A DNA stretch of 64,000 nt, taken from contig DBQI01000062.1 in assembly GCA_002305165.1 (NCBI GenBank), positions 62,001 through 126,000 on the forward strand. Reading direction: 5' to 3'. Shown here one piece after another: positions 45,201 through 54,219 of the stretch; position 1 is the stretch's first letter, and every line of letters begins with the position of its first letter. The position numbers and the translations under genes are program-made. Source of the stretch: Armatimonadetes bacterium UBA1398 (GTDB taxonomy: Bacteria; Armatimonadota; Zipacnadia; UBA1398). The notes beneath the pieces are model-generated. The model worked only from the letters and a program-made list of their open reading frames with translations. It was not told where the DNA came from and ran no database searches.

Positions 45201-45902
45201 CCCCAGCTCCACGGGTTCGGCTAGGCTGCGGGACCACTTCATGCCGCGACCGTTCGCGGCCACACTGAGGCGAAGGCCATGCTCAGCGAACTCCACCTCC
45301 GCCTCGCCCGGGTTGCCAAGCCACGCGGGCTGCTCGGTCCAGTCCTCGGGGACACCGAGATCCAGGACGATGGGCTCGGTGGGTGGTCCCGCGCTGGGCA
45401 ACAGGCGCGCGTCAGGGGGCGGGGTCGCGCTGAAGGCAAGGCGCCGCAACTCGAGGGTGGCGGCCTCAGCGCCAGCGATGACTTGGAGCGCCAAAGCAGC
45501 GGGCTCGCCGGTGAGGCCGAGCCTCCGGAGATCGAGGGTGAGGGTGTGCCACACGCCATCGAGGGGAGCATCGGACGCGGCCAGCAGATCGCGACCGTCT
45601 CTCGAACCGTCGTCCATCCAGAGAAGGTACTGACCCGGTGGGGCCTGAAGGCCCGCAGCCCGCATCTCGACCACCAGGTAAGGGGTGAGCTCAAGGGGGC
45701 TGCCGCGGAGCGTGCGTCGCCACTTCATGGCGCAGTGAGGGCTCGACACAGTGAGAGTCAAGCCCTCGCCAACCTCCAGGGCGTAGTCGGCCGCCCGGGC
45801 GAGGCCCACCCAGTCGGGCTTGGGCTCCCACGCCTCCGGCAGGTCGAGGAGGTCGGCCGTCCATGGAGCACAGATGAGTAGGGGCACGAGGATCGACAGC
45901 AT
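42288..45902 (-). CDS. Very large secreted TIM-barrel protein (DUF6259-like)
   Basis: A 1204-residue protein with a short signal peptide (MLSILVPLLICAPWTADLL). The N-terminal 400 residues hold two related carbohydrate-binding-like beta-sandwiches (LPEAWEPKPDW and VPEDWTEQPAW each open one). The following beta-domain and TIM barrel (about 650-1050) contain YLHIFDWGTVPD, IPVGLYIEGYLL, PSGIYIDEFGF and VILYTEESPP, which mark strands with acidic residues. Asp in YIDEFG and Glu in YTEESP are candidate catalytic residues. The ATG at 45902 follows AAGGAG; a longer in-frame start would overlap the divergent gene. The enzymatic activity is unproven. Confidence 0.8.
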   Translation of the reverse strand: MLSILVPLLICAPWTADLLDLPEAWEPKPDWVGLARAADYALEVGEGLTLTVSSPHCAMKWRRTLRGSPLELTPYLVVEMRAAGLQAPPGQYLLWMDDGSRDGRDLLAASDAPLDGVWHTLTLDLRRLGLTGEPAALALQVIAGAEAATLELRRLAFSATPPPDARLLPSAGPPTEPIVLDLGVPEDWTEQPAWLGNPGEAEVEFAEHGLRLSVAANGRGMKWSRSLAEPVELGRRRHVTLTYRGGGGGASDYALALLGDQERGEQYAAVFPGQALRYDGETHVASAEIPDRPSRVSVVSGLALQVQALKPGAWLEVESIVLDDEPRLQPIDSLTLFAGEAQPGPWRILRRMAHAEQTDPVDLGIEALPRVAGLSGDLPRGRLAACGVPFDSRGGGAAWLRWGARGSLEIPLGVAGSELFLLVASGMVGNDDPVRGAAALQHLPGPDRFVAEVRYPDGVVECIPAVVPATARGEWRWGLPEGVAVLRCPLDPTRTADSLTLRLLTDQVALAVLGATVREGAALFTPPDSVLHRVSLPTAAVPLAHPTEPAEWVTEDGDVVHLETATTRVTLSRTGAPTLRAIYHKPLGRDILARPVPLLRLRLGGEETPDEYLRTQRAALRDGVYEFSHVGDGVEWTMRWSRDGDAIGFDIEVSSVEGGSRVEVLYPPIPTRMGGRGEPIYCFPSMTPTIGSEDRDLSAPYAGWGIRHPFLTVQTPDDSASVMIEARDPGIGSLGLSKRGEEVALGVTPRFVDASADPTRVPGYRIQCLAGDWHTALEVYRAGLPEPEAPRPQWVRGIWNFRQRFLHWLDPLWGDRSQPVDLWPAVHEAEEAFGGIEYLHIFDWGTVPDLGRIYHRPGDPDPSEHWAGGYPAMRAAMEELQSSGIPVGLYIEGYLLETRGPLGQRIGERVAIIDEEGAPRFWPDATEVFACPWIEEWRQLQAETYARAATNLGPSGIYIDEFGFCSTYRDCYSADHGHSVPMNQIEAEHGFVREVRHSLDGVDPGVILYTEESPPDSNAPLQDASFTYAMNQCLAAGVDVPVNLYRFVHPDFKTIEILYCDKPTGSWATGVAWTFFNGEALWLEGPPDEWFAPQTLQMIRKCYGLLSSHGATFGSDAVIPLAPTLASGIHANRFEGPDEVVFTLYNEGYVTYDGPVLLLPDGFEGAATDLWNGVPAEVSELQGRLVLHARVGPRSVGCVSVARR

Positions 45903-46022
45903 GGGGCTGGCTCCTTCCGGTCGGTGCAGATTGCTCCCCCCAATGGCATACCTCCTTCGCGACCCGAGGCAAGTCCCGGCGACGGGATGGGCGAACGCTT
46001 CCCATAATGAGAGGTGATCGAG

Positions 46023-49000
46023 ATGATCGCATGCCCGCCCATGCTGTTGGGCCTGTGTCTGCCGCTGCTGGCTCCCGCGCTGGATGGACCGGTTATCATC
46101 CTGCCTGAGGCGGCGACAGGCGCCGCCGCATTGCCCCAGACCGTGACCTTCGACCCCGTCGACGTCGCCCGCGCCGCAGGCATGGAAGGCGTGGAGTTCT
46201 CCCATCCCGGTGTCGTGGCGGCTGACGGCGGGGCCGTGCTCAGCCAGGTCACGGCGCACCCCGAGGGCACTGTCACGGTGGCCTTTGTGCCTCTGCCAGG
46301 GGTCTACCGCTACCTGCTCACGCCCACGGCGCCTGCGGCGGAGCCGGTGTACCTCGCCGACGCGGTGACGGTCGAGGAAACGGACGAGTCGATCGTCGTC
46401 TCAAACGCCTACTACCGGGTGACCCACCCGAAGCGGGAGAACGGCGGGCTGCCCTCGGTCATAGAGTTCATCGACTCAGGCAAGCGGCTCGACGCCTTCC
46501 TCATCAACGACCGCGTGTACTCAGCAACGAGCGGCGGTCACCTGCTGCGCGAGGACCCCGCGCCGGAAGTTCGGGTCCTGGGAGAAGGGCCTCTGGCGGC
46601 CGTTGTCGAGGTTCAGAGCCGCTACGGCGGCGGGGGCGCGCCGGGCGCGCCGCGGGCCACCTATCGGTTCCACTACTTTCGCGGCACCCCGGGGATCGCC
46701 GTCGAGGCGGATGTAACCCAGGCGGGATCCACGAGTTGGGCGGAGCTGCACCTCCTCGAGGTGAACGACCAGAGCGGAGCCTTCACGGGCTGGGTGGGCG
46801 GCGGAACGGACCAGGAGGGCGAACTCACGGCCTCCGGCCAGAGCTACGCCGGGAACCCGTGGGGCGCGATCATCGACGGGCCGAACGTGCTGGGCATCGT
46901 CTGCCCTGGCGGGGTCCGCATCCACGACGGCCACGGCGAGTACGGCACCTACGTGCATGGGCCCTGGGTGTCGTGGTCCGGGGCCAAGGAGCGTCTGAAC
47001 GCCACCTTGTGGGTGAGCGCGGCGGAGGGGGCCTTGGGCGACCTGGCTGCGGCGGCCGCCTCGACGGCAACCGTGGCGCGGACGTCGCTCGTGACCACCC
47101 TCATCGAGGGGCTGGAGGCCCGCCTGGCCGCTTCGGGTGACCAGGGCAGGATGGCGGCGGCGATGGCGGGACGCATGGCGGGCCCCTCGCTCAGCAACCG
47201 GCGCGAGCTGCTCGAAGCCTCCGTGGCGGCGCTGGCGCAGGGCGGCGATCCACGCCAGCCGCTGCTGACCGGTGGATCGCGGGTCCTCGAGGCAGGCGAC
47301 CTGGCACTAGTCGTCGCGGACACGGGGGACGGCCTGGCTCTCGCGAGCCTCTTCGACCAGGCGGTGGGACGGGAGATGGCCTCGACGAGCCAGCCCCTCT
47401 GGAGCGCCAGTGTGCGGCTCGCGTCCGAGGAACTGGTGGAGGTCCGCAGCGATGCGGGTTTCGAGGCTACCAAGGTCTCCGTCGCTGGGGGGACGGCGCA
47501 GCTCGAGTGGTCGGGCCATGAGATGGGGATCGAGGCCCGCATGGAGGTCCGGCTGGCGGACTCGCGGGTGAGCACGCGCCTCAGTATCGACATGCCGGGC
47601 AGCGCCGCGCTGATGTCCGTGGTGCCGCTGAACCTGCGACTCGGGCCTCTGGGGGAGACGGGGGCCGATGACGCGCTTCTGTACCCCATGGTCTCCGGCG
47701 GCCTCGTGACGGACCCCATCACGCAGGGGGTCAGTCATGTCGGGCAGTACCCCTCAGGGTGGACGTGCATTCCCATGGGCGCGTACTACGATCCCGAGGG
47801 CGGCCTCTACGCGGCGTGGCATGACCCCCTGGCGGGCACGAAGGACGTCCTGGTGCAGGCCGGAAGCGGGGAGGCGCGCATTCAGTTCACCTACCCGGCC
47901 GAGGATGCGGGCGTGCTCGGCAATGGGTTCCGCCAGCCCGGTGAGATGGTCGTTCATCTGATGCGAGGCGACTGGTATGACGCCGCGCGTATCTACCGCG
48001 CGTGGGCCTCGACGGAGTCCGCGTGGTGGCCCGATGAGGCGCAGCGCCGGACACCCGAGTGGATGAAGGAGGTCGCCGTCTGGGCCAATGCGAGCGGCGG
48101 CCCCGAGGATGTGGTGGACGCCGTGTCGGAGTTCGCCGAGTACATGGGCGTACCCACCGCCGTCCACTGGTACAACTGGCATCAGATCCCCTTCGATGTC
48201 GAGTACCCCCACTACTTCCCGACCAAGCCGGGGGTGGCGGAGGGCGTCGCCGAGCTGCAGGCCGCCGGCGTCAGGGTCATGCCCTACATCAATGGGCGGC
48301 TCTGGGACACCGCTCTCGAGGACTTCAAGAGCAGCGGGATCGCGGCCGCCACCAAGGATGAGGAGGGCGCGTACTACACAGAGGAGTACGGCTCCGGCGC
48401 CGTCCTCGCGCCCATGTGCCCTACCCAGGAGCTCTGGCGCGGGATCGTCACGGACACGGTGCTCCGGCTCTGCGATGAGGTCGGCGTCGATGGCGTCTAC
48501 ATCGACCAGGTTGCCGCGGCGAGCCCTCGCCTCTGCTTCGATGCGACCCACGGCCACCCGCTATGCGGCGGCTCATGGTGGACCGACGGCGGCTACTGGC
48601 CCATGCTCACGAGGCTGCGGGAGCGACTCCGGGCGCTGCCGGGCGAGAAGATGATCACGACGGAGTGCAACGCCGAGCCCTACACCCATCTCTTCGACGG
48701 CTACCTTACGTGGCACTTCCAGTATCACCACCAGATCCCGCTGTTCGCGGCTGTATACGGCGGCCAAGTGCAGCTCTTCGGACGGTCCTTCGGCGGGGAC
48801 TCCATGGCGCAGCGCCTAAAGGCGGCGGAGGCTCTGGTGTGGGGCGAGCAGCTCGGCTGGGCTCCCTGTGGGATCATCCACGATCCTCTGGCAGGCCCCA
48901 TGCTTCGACGTTGCGCCCGGCTGCGGCACGCCCTTCAGCCCTTCTTGGCGGTCGGGGAGATGGCGCATCCGCCGACGATCGTTGGGGAGATCCCGGAGGT

Positions 49001-49289
49001 CACGTCGGACTGGCAGTGGAGCGGCACATGGATCCGCACGGACAAGGTCCTCCAATGTGGCGCGTGGCGGGATGGGGACGGACGGCTCGCCGTGATCTTC
49101 GCTAACGTCAGCGAAGAGCCGTTGCGCTTCACGTGGGCGTGGGACGGCGCCTATCTCCGCCCCAACGGGGAGAGCGAGATCGTGACCGAGGATGGCGTCG
49201 CACCCGGGCCGAGCTTCACAACCTCAGGGCGGCTGCCCATCAGCCTGGCGCCGCTGGAAGTGCGCGCCTACGTGGTGGACGAGGGGTAG
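46023..49289 (+). CDS. Very large secreted TIM-barrel protein (DUF6259-like), divergent partner
   Basis: A 1088-residue protein with a signal peptide (MLLGLCLPLLAPALDG is the hydrophobic part). After beta-rich domains the barrel is at about 680-980: VMPYINGRLWD, VDGVYIDQVAAA, TECNAEPYTHLFDGYLTW. YIDQ and ECNAEP give the candidate acid residues. It has the same barrel style as the minus-strand neighbour, with which it shares a 120-bp promoter region, and the two probably act together. The ATG at 46023 follows GAGAGG by 8 bases; GTG 46014 is the alternative. The next gene, a membrane protein, starts 57 bp downstream. Confidence 0.8.
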   Translation: MIACPPMLLGLCLPLLAPALDGPVIILPEAATGAAALPQTVTFDPVDVARAAGMEGVEFSHPGVVAADGGAVLSQVTAHPEGTVTVAFVPLPGVYRYLLTPTAPAAEPVYLADAVTVEETDESIVVSNAYYRVTHPKRENGGLPSVIEFIDSGKRLDAFLINDRVYSATSGGHLLREDPAPEVRVLGEGPLAAVVEVQSRYGGGGAPGAPRATYRFHYFRGTPGIAVEADVTQAGSTSWAELHLLEVNDQSGAFTGWVGGGTDQEGELTASGQSYAGNPWGAIIDGPNVLGIVCPGGVRIHDGHGEYGTYVHGPWVSWSGAKERLNATLWVSAAEGALGDLAAAAASTATVARTSLVTTLIEGLEARLAASGDQGRMAAAMAGRMAGPSLSNRRELLEASVAALAQGGDPRQPLLTGGSRVLEAGDLALVVADTGDGLALASLFDQAVGREMASTSQPLWSASVRLASEELVEVRSDAGFEATKVSVAGGTAQLEWSGHEMGIEARMEVRLADSRVSTRLSIDMPGSAALMSVVPLNLRLGPLGETGADDALLYPMVSGGLVTDPITQGVSHVGQYPSGWTCIPMGAYYDPEGGLYAAWHDPLAGTKDVLVQAGSGEARIQFTYPAEDAGVLGNGFRQPGEMVVHLMRGDWYDAARIYRAWASTESAWWPDEAQRRTPEWMKEVAVWANASGGPEDVVDAVSEFAEYMGVPTAVHWYNWHQIPFDVEYPHYFPTKPGVAEGVAELQAAGVRVMPYINGRLWDTALEDFKSSGIAAATKDEEGAYYTEEYGSGAVLAPMCPTQELWRGIVTDTVLRLCDEVGVDGVYIDQVAAASPRLCFDATHGHPLCGGSWWTDGGYWPMLTRLRERLRALPGEKMITTECNAEPYTHLFDGYLTWHFQYHHQIPLFAAVYGGQVQLFGRSFGGDSMAQRLKAAEALVWGEQLGWAPCGIIHDPLAGPMLRRCARLRHALQPFLAVGEMAHPPTIVGEIPEVTSDWQWSGTWIRTDKVLQCGAWRDGDGRLAVIFANVSEEPLRFTWAWDGAYLRPNGESEIVTEDGVAPGPSFTTSGRLPISLAPLEVRAYVVDEG

Positions 49290-49346
49290 CGGGCGCCGGG
49301 GAGTTCGTCCAGGGGCGTCGGCGCGTAAGCATGAGGGGAGGAGCGA

Positions 49347-50324
49347 ATGTACACGCCGGGCTACGCGAGCGGGTCGGCCTATGCTCCGAGTTTCTGGGAG
49401 CGGCTCGGAACGGGTTGGGAGTTCGTCAAGGAGTCCATGGTCATGTGGACCAAGGACAAGGACCTGATCCTGCCCAGCGTGCTGAGCCTGCTGACCATGG
49501 GGCTCGGCTTTGCCGGCTTGGCGGGCTTCCTGCACCTCACGGGCGACCTCCCGAAGCTCATCGGCGGGGAGAGCGACGCGGAGCTCTCCGCAGGCGCCTA
49601 CGTAGGCTTCCTGGCCTACGGCATCCTGGCGTACATCATCTCCTACTTCTACGGCGGGATGACGGTCCACCTGGTGGATGTGCATCTGCGCGGCCGGGAC
49701 GCACGACTGGGCGAGGCGTTCACTGACGCCATCCTGAACCTGCCCGCGATCCTCATCCTCGCACTCATCTCCATGGCCGTGGATCTGGCGGAGGCCGTCG
49801 TCCGGTCGGCGGCTCGGTCAGCCCGTCAGCACGGCGGCTTCGGCGGCGTGCTGGTGGGAGACACGTTGAGGATGGCCGCGAGGGGCGCCAACTGGGTCTG
49901 GAGGGTCGTCATCTGCCTGCTGCTGCCCATCGTGATCCTCGAGGATGCCTCGATCTCAGCGGCGATCCGCCGTGGGCAGGAGATCCACCGGCGCGACCTG
50001 CTGGGCATCGGCGTTGGCGAGGTGGGGGTTGATCTCATTAGCCGAGTGGTGTTCTCCCTGGTGGTCATCCTCGGCGTCCTAGCCATCGTGTTCAGCCTGC
50101 AGTACGCGAGGGGGCTGCTGTGGGTCGCCATCGTTCTCACGGCTCTGCTGGTCGGCGCGGCGTGGTCCTTGGCGACCTTCTTGCGCTGGGCGTACTACAC
50201 CATGCTCTACACCTACGCCGTGGAACGTGAGCAGAGCGCGGCCCAAGCCACCATGCCGCTGCCCCTCGCCAACGTCACCGGGTACGCGCCGGCCTTCGCG
50301 CCCATCGTTCGGGGGGGATCCTAA
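49347..50324 (+). CDS. Polytopic membrane protein, DUF6159-like
   Basis: A 325-residue integral membrane protein with about six helices, such as GLGFAGLAGFLHL, YGILAYIISYFYGG, ILILALISMAVDLAEAVV and VIFSLQYARGLLWVAIVLT-like spans. An acidic/basic cytoplasmic segment EIHRRDLLGIG lies in the centre. The N-terminal SFWERLGTGWEFVKESM and DKDLILPSVLSLL fit DUF6159-type membrane proteins, of unknown function. It follows the large secreted protein by 57 bp on the same strand and may be co-transcribed. RBS GGGGAGGAGCGA precedes the ATG. Confidence 0.75.
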   Translation: MYTPGYASGSAYAPSFWERLGTGWEFVKESMVMWTKDKDLILPSVLSLLTMGLGFAGLAGFLHLTGDLPKLIGGESDAELSAGAYVGFLAYGILAYIISYFYGGMTVHLVDVHLRGRDARLGEAFTDAILNLPAILILALISMAVDLAEAVVRSAARSARQHGGFGGVLVGDTLRMAARGANWVWRVVICLLLPIVILEDASISAAIRRGQEIHRRDLLGIGVGEVGVDLISRVVFSLVVILGVLAIVFSLQYARGLLWVAIVLTALLVGAAWSLATFLRWAYYTMLYTYAVEREQSAAQATMPLPLANVTGYAPAFAPIVRGGS

Positions 50325-50354
50325 GGATCCGCCACGCCCGCTCGACCTGTGGCC

Positions 50355-51782
50355 TCAACGGCCCTCGCGGTTGTCTCGAATACGGTCCCTGGGCGACTCC
50401 GCCGCTGTAGGTCCTGGCTCGACCGGCGGCTCCGTGACCGGGACCTCGGGCGCCTCAGCGCCTGGGGCGGGGCTGGCTGCCTGCATGGCGCGATCCCACA
50501 GCTCCGGGTCGTCGGTAACCACCAAGAGGGGACGATTGACGGGCCTGCTATAGAAGTACCCCGCGTACAGCTCGGGGTGTCCATGGATGAGTAGCCGCTG
50601 CCCGCCAGGCGCGCCCTCGAGAGGTTCCATGGAGACGCCCTCCTGTTGGCTCGCCCACTGAGCTAGGTCAGCCGTCTCGCCCTCGATGCGGTACACGTAG
50701 AACAGCCGCCCATTGACGTAGTCGACGACGCTCCAGAGGGCCTCGTCCTCCTGCTCCTCGGTGCGGGGGTCGGGGAGCTGACGAAGCGCCCTCTCATAGA
50801 GCCGTTTGCGGTTGAGGGCGTAGCTCTTGCCATTGGGCGGAGGGGTGAGCCCTGCCGCGTCTCGCAGCCACCCGGCCTCCACGGGGTAGGACCACACGGT
50901 AAGTTCCTCGGGTTGGCTGGGCAGCTTCATCTCCCACGGACCGTTGGGCGGCAGGGCGACGGTGATCTCCGACGGATCACGCTCCTCGAAGTGGAGCACC
51001 GCGTGCTTGATGATGATCTCCACCAGGTTGCCGCTGAAGTCGATGCCAACGTAGATGTCCAGGTCGCCCCGGAAGGTATGCAGCTCTCCGGTGTCCAGCC
51101 AATAAGTCGCGGGCCCACGGATGGTCACGTCGTACTGAGTGCCCTCTACGGCGACGATCACCATCTCCGTATCGATGATCGCCAGCTCGCGACCATCGCG
51201 CTCCACGACATCCACGAGGGTGTTCGTCGTGTACAGCCGCCTGGGGAAGATGGTGTCGGGGCCGATGGGTTGGCCCACATCAGGCGGAGCCGGATCGAAC
51301 CGACGGGTCCACGTCTGCCCGATCCGCGCCTCGCCAGACCGAGGGAAGGCTACGGACCAGGGCAGGGAGGCGATGACGCCGATGATGTCGCCCGACTCCA
51401 CACTCGCCGTGGGCGGCCGATGGATGAGCTCCGAGGCGAGGGCATCCTCGCCTCGGCGAACGGTCAGGTGCTCGCCCTGGAGGTTGAAGGTGAGGCTCCA
51501 TGCGCCGAACCGGAACTTGGCATCCATAAAGGTCAGCCGCTGGACGGCGCCCTCGGCTCCATCCTCCGAGGGGAGGATCTCCTCCAGGAGGTGCATCCGA
51601 CCGTTGAATTCCTTGTCGCTCGTGGGCAGCTTGTTAATGTACCCATTGCCATGGACGATGAGCTGGTAATGAGCCGCCCGGCCCGGCTCGGGTCGATACT
51701 TGAGCTCATAGGCTCGATCATCCTGGGCCCACGCGGCGGTGGCCAGCAGGGCGAGGGTCAGTAGCCCGCGGTACAACGTCAT
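50355..51782 (-). CDS. Secreted beta-rich protein of a three-member local family
   Basis: A 475-residue protein with a clean signal peptide (LLTLALLATAAWAQ). It opens LKYRPEPGRAAHYQL, has a short motif ARIGQTWTRRF near residue 170, and ends in a Pro/Ala/Glu-rich tail. Two other genes in the window, at 51836 and 61346, share the layout: signal peptide, L-x-Y/F-x-P/E-x-x-G start, then (V/I)G-(D/Q)-x-W in the middle. The pattern is like DUF6263 proteins. Function is unknown. It is the last gene of the sigma-factor operon. Confidence 0.72.
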   Translation of the reverse strand: MTLYRGLLTLALLATAAWAQDDRAYELKYRPEPGRAAHYQLIVHGNGYINKLPTSDKEFNGRMHLLEEILPSEDGAEGAVQRLTFMDAKFRFGAWSLTFNLQGEHLTVRRGEDALASELIHRPPTASVESGDIIGVIASLPWSVAFPRSGEARIGQTWTRRFDPAPPDVGQPIGPDTIFPRRLYTTNTLVDVVERDGRELAIIDTEMVIVAVEGTQYDVTIRGPATYWLDTGELHTFRGDLDIYVGIDFSGNLVEIIIKHAVLHFEERDPSEITVALPPNGPWEMKLPSQPEELTVWSYPVEAGWLRDAAGLTPPPNGKSYALNRKRLYERALRQLPDPRTEEQEDEALWSVVDYVNGRLFYVYRIEGETADLAQWASQQEGVSMEPLEGAPGGQRLLIHGHPELYAGYFYSRPVNRPLLVVTDDPELWDRAMQAASPAPGAEAPEVPVTEPPVEPGPTAAESPRDRIRDNREGR

Positions 51783-51835
51783 GCTGTCTCTCTCTCCATA
51801 GGTCGCCTACGGCAGCCGCTTCCGTATGGGCTGGC

Positions 51836-53014
51836 CTACCGCACGCCAGCCCGGCCTCCACCTACGCCCGCTCTTCCGCCGCGTCCGCCAGCAGGGTTGC
51901 GCGGTTGCTGGTCGCCGACGAGGGGGGCGATCTCCGCAGGGTCACCGTACCGGGCGAAGACGCGGGGAATAGCGATACTGACCTGGCCGAAGGGCGAGGG
52001 GATCTGAAACTCCGCAGCCAGCTCCACGTTCGCCACGATCATCTCGCCCGTATCCACATAGATGGCCTGCTCCATGTTCGCGATGATGCGGCCATCCACC
52101 ACAACTCCCGTGAAGAAGGTCTCGCGCACCATATCAACGGCCATCTCCGACCGGATGATCGCCGCCATTCGGCCGTTGTGGTCCTGGAGGTTGTCGAGCC
52201 GGTTGCGCTGACTCAGGAAGGTGCTGGAGGGCGGAAGCGGATCGTCGGCAGCGTCAGGCTGCTCCTGCTGCTGCGGCTCCGCCGCCGCGTCGTTCTCTGC
52301 GCCCTCCGCATCCTCCACCACGCCCTCTGCCGGCGGCACGGCCTCAGCATCGGTCTCATCGCCCTCAGCAGGCGGGGCGTTCTCGGCGCCTTCCGCAGCC
52401 TCAACGGCTTCCTCAGCGCCGACCTCGGGATCGAGGCCCTCCTCCTCGGCCTCTAAGGGCGACTGCGGCGCGGGCTGAGCTCCGGACATGTCGGGGAGGT
52501 CGCCCACCTGGAAGAGCCGGGGTAGCGTCTCGCGCTCCACGCCCCACTCGTCGCCCACGCCCACGGGATGATCGGGCAGGCGGAGCATCCGCGGGACCTG
52601 CCCGAAGAGGGTGAACAGATCGGCGGAGAGGAGCTCCGGCGGCGGGTAAGCCTCGCTCTCGGGCAGCCACTGGCCACCCACCCCACGGCGCATGGTTACG
52701 GGCCGGTTGACGTATCCGGAGCTCACCGTCTGACCCATGACCATGGCCTGGACTCGGGTGTAGGTGAGCTTCTCCTCGATGACGCCATCACTCAGGGGGC
52801 CGTAGGCGATGTCGAAGTTGAGATCGGCATAGACGGGGACGGCGCCGATGTTCAACATCGCGACCTCCGCCGACCCCTCGATGGAAGCCGCGTAGCTGCG
52901 CACCCCCTCCGCGGGCGGCGTGTAACGAAGTTGGACCATGGGCCGCTCCTGCGCCGCCGCGCCCACGACCAGCACAGCGGCGAGAGTGATAACCAGTGCG
53001 CATGTACGGTTCAT
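51836..53014 (-). CDS. Secreted beta-rich protein with acidic low-complexity insert
   Basis: A 392-residue protein with a signal peptide (CALVITLAAVLVVGAAAQ). QLRYTPPAEGVRSY and GVGDEWGVERE place it in the same family as its neighbour. Between about 190 and 270 there is an acidic Glu/Ala/Pro stretch that is absent from the paralogues and resembles the linker of the tricorn homologue. The C-terminus is Gly/Arg-rich. It lies 113 bp after the anti-sigma gene, with a small hairpin between them, and 53 bp before the next paralogue. Confidence 0.72.
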   Translation of the reverse strand: MNRTCALVITLAAVLVVGAAAQERPMVQLRYTPPAEGVRSYAASIEGSAEVAMLNIGAVPVYADLNFDIAYGPLSDGVIEEKLTYTRVQAMVMGQTVSSGYVNRPVTMRRGVGGQWLPESEAYPPPELLSADLFTLFGQVPRMLRLPDHPVGVGDEWGVERETLPRLFQVGDLPDMSGAQPAPQSPLEAEEEGLDPEVGAEEAVEAAEGAENAPPAEGDETDAEAVPPAEGVVEDAEGAENDAAAEPQQQEQPDAADDPLPPSSTFLSQRNRLDNLQDHNGRMAAIIRSEMAVDMVRETFFTGVVVDGRIIANMEQAIYVDTGEMIVANVELAAEFQIPSPFGQVSIAIPRVFARYGDPAEIAPLVGDQQPRNPAGGRGGRAGVGGGRAGVR

Positions 53015-53047
53015 CCTGACCTCTCCTCACACCGACGCACGAAAGGC

Positions 53048-53067
53048 CCCGCCGCGGTGGCGGCGGG
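53048..53067 (-). terminator. Small hairpin between the anti-sigma gene and the secreted genes
   Basis: An 8-bp perfect inverted repeat, CCCGCCGC and GCGGCGGG, with a 4-base loop. On the minus strand it is followed by GCCTTTCG, a short T run. It could partly terminate the sigma/anti-sigma transcript, lowering expression of the two downstream genes. Strength is not known. Confidence 0.4.
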
Positions 53068-53127
53068 CAAGCGATCCAATCATATCCCAGACGCCAGCGG
53101 GGCGCGAAGCGGTTCCCCAGGCGCTGT

Positions 53128-54216
53128 CTACAGCGCGAGTGTCACGTTGTGGGCGGAGGCGATGGAGGTTGGCTCGGCGTGCCCGCTGAATGCCGCCGAC
53201 TCCCCGACGGCATCGGCCGCCGGTGGCAGAGTGGACGCCACGCGAATCGTCTCTCGCGGTGGAGCCACGTAAGTGTCAACAGGCCCCTCGAGGTTGGCCG
53301 CTACCGCCGGAGCATCATCCGCCGGACGAGACGTCCAGAGAGGCTCCCGCGGCGTCGGGCCGGGGGCTCGCCTGGACGGCTCAGGGGGCGAGGCGGGCCG
53401 CGCCGCGACGCGCATCTCCACCTGAGGGGGAGTGGCAGGCGCGGGCTCCGCGGGCGCTACGGCAACAGGTTGGGACTCTGCCACCGACGCCGGCACATCG
53501 GCGACCACAGAGTGTGGGATGAGTTCGAGGGGCTGCACCCACTGGCCTGACCCGTACAGGCCCGCGACCACAGCCAGGCACGCGGCCACGGCGGCTCCCA
53601 CCCACGCCACCTGCCTGCGGGTGCGCCGCCTACCTGCGGCGATGCGCTCGATGGCATCGCGGATTCGTTGGCGAGACGCTACGGCGGGCGCCAACCGCGG
53701 CGCTCCGGCGAGAGCAGCGCGGCCGGTCTTGGCCGTCGCAAGCGTGTGGGCGCACACCGGACAGCCCTGAGCATGGCGCTCCAGGGCGAGGGTCAGCCCC
53801 GCCGGCAGGTCGCCATCCAGTAGAGCTTCGACGCGATCCCCGAAGGTGCGGCACATCCCCGCGCGGGCCGACGCCTGAGCGGCGACGGAGGCGCGTAGGG
53901 CCTCTCGGTGACCCGGCGACGGCTTCGCCCGGGGCAACCGCGCGAGGGAGCGCTGAACGGTCCGGGTATCGTTCTCGGCGACTCGGGCGACGGCTGCGTT
54001 GATGCGCGCGGGCAGTTGGTCATCGGTGAGCCGGGGCAGATTCCCCAGGGCTTCGCGCGCGCGCTGGGCAGCGGCAAGGGTTGCGGCGCAGCTCGCGCAG
54101 TTACGCGCGTGGGCGACGAAGGCGTCAAGGGCCGACGGCTCGATGGTCCCGTCGAGGAAGCAATCGAGCTGCCGCAGCGCCCAGGCGCATCGTCGTGGGC
54201 CGCGCTCCCCGGCCAT
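53128..54216 (-). CDS. Membrane anti-sigma factor with two tandem zinc-finger domains
   Basis: A 362-residue protein. Residues 12-46 hold a ZAS-type (zf-HC2) zinc finger ending HARNCASC (His-X3-Cys-X2-Cys); a second copy at about 120-155 ends HAQGCPVC. Each finger is followed by a similar helix, so the unit of about 100 residues appears duplicated. A membrane helix (VGAAVAACLAVVAGLYG) lies at about 205-222, leaving a Pro/Ala-rich external tail of about 140 residues. It should bind the sigma factor encoded 3 bp upstream. The ATG at 54216 sits 3 bp after that gene's stop, showing translational coupling. Confidence 0.88.
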   Translation of the reverse strand: MAGERGPRRCAWALRQLDCFLDGTIEPSALDAFVAHARNCASCAATLAAAQRAREALGNLPRLTDDQLPARINAAVARVAENDTRTVQRSLARLPRAKPSPGHREALRASVAAQASARAGMCRTFGDRVEALLDGDLPAGLTLALERHAQGCPVCAHTLATAKTGRAALAGAPRLAPAVASRQRIRDAIERIAAGRRRTRRQVAWVGAAVAACLAVVAGLYGSGQWVQPLELIPHSVVADVPASVAESQPVAVAPAEPAPATPPQVEMRVAARPASPPEPSRRAPGPTPREPLWTSRPADDAPAVAANLEGPVDTYVAPPRETIRVASTLPPAADAVGESAAFSGHAEPTSIASAHNVTLAL

Positions 54217-54219
54217 AGC

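Noticed and set aside
45903..46259. In-frame N-terminal extension of the minus-strand TIM-barrel gene
   Set aside because: It would overlap the coding start of the divergent gene and lacks a signal peptide; the ATG at 45902 has both RBS and signal peptide.
50317..50330. Two GGATCC palindromes around a stop codon
   Set aside because: Short and chance-level in this composition, with no stem-loop strength.
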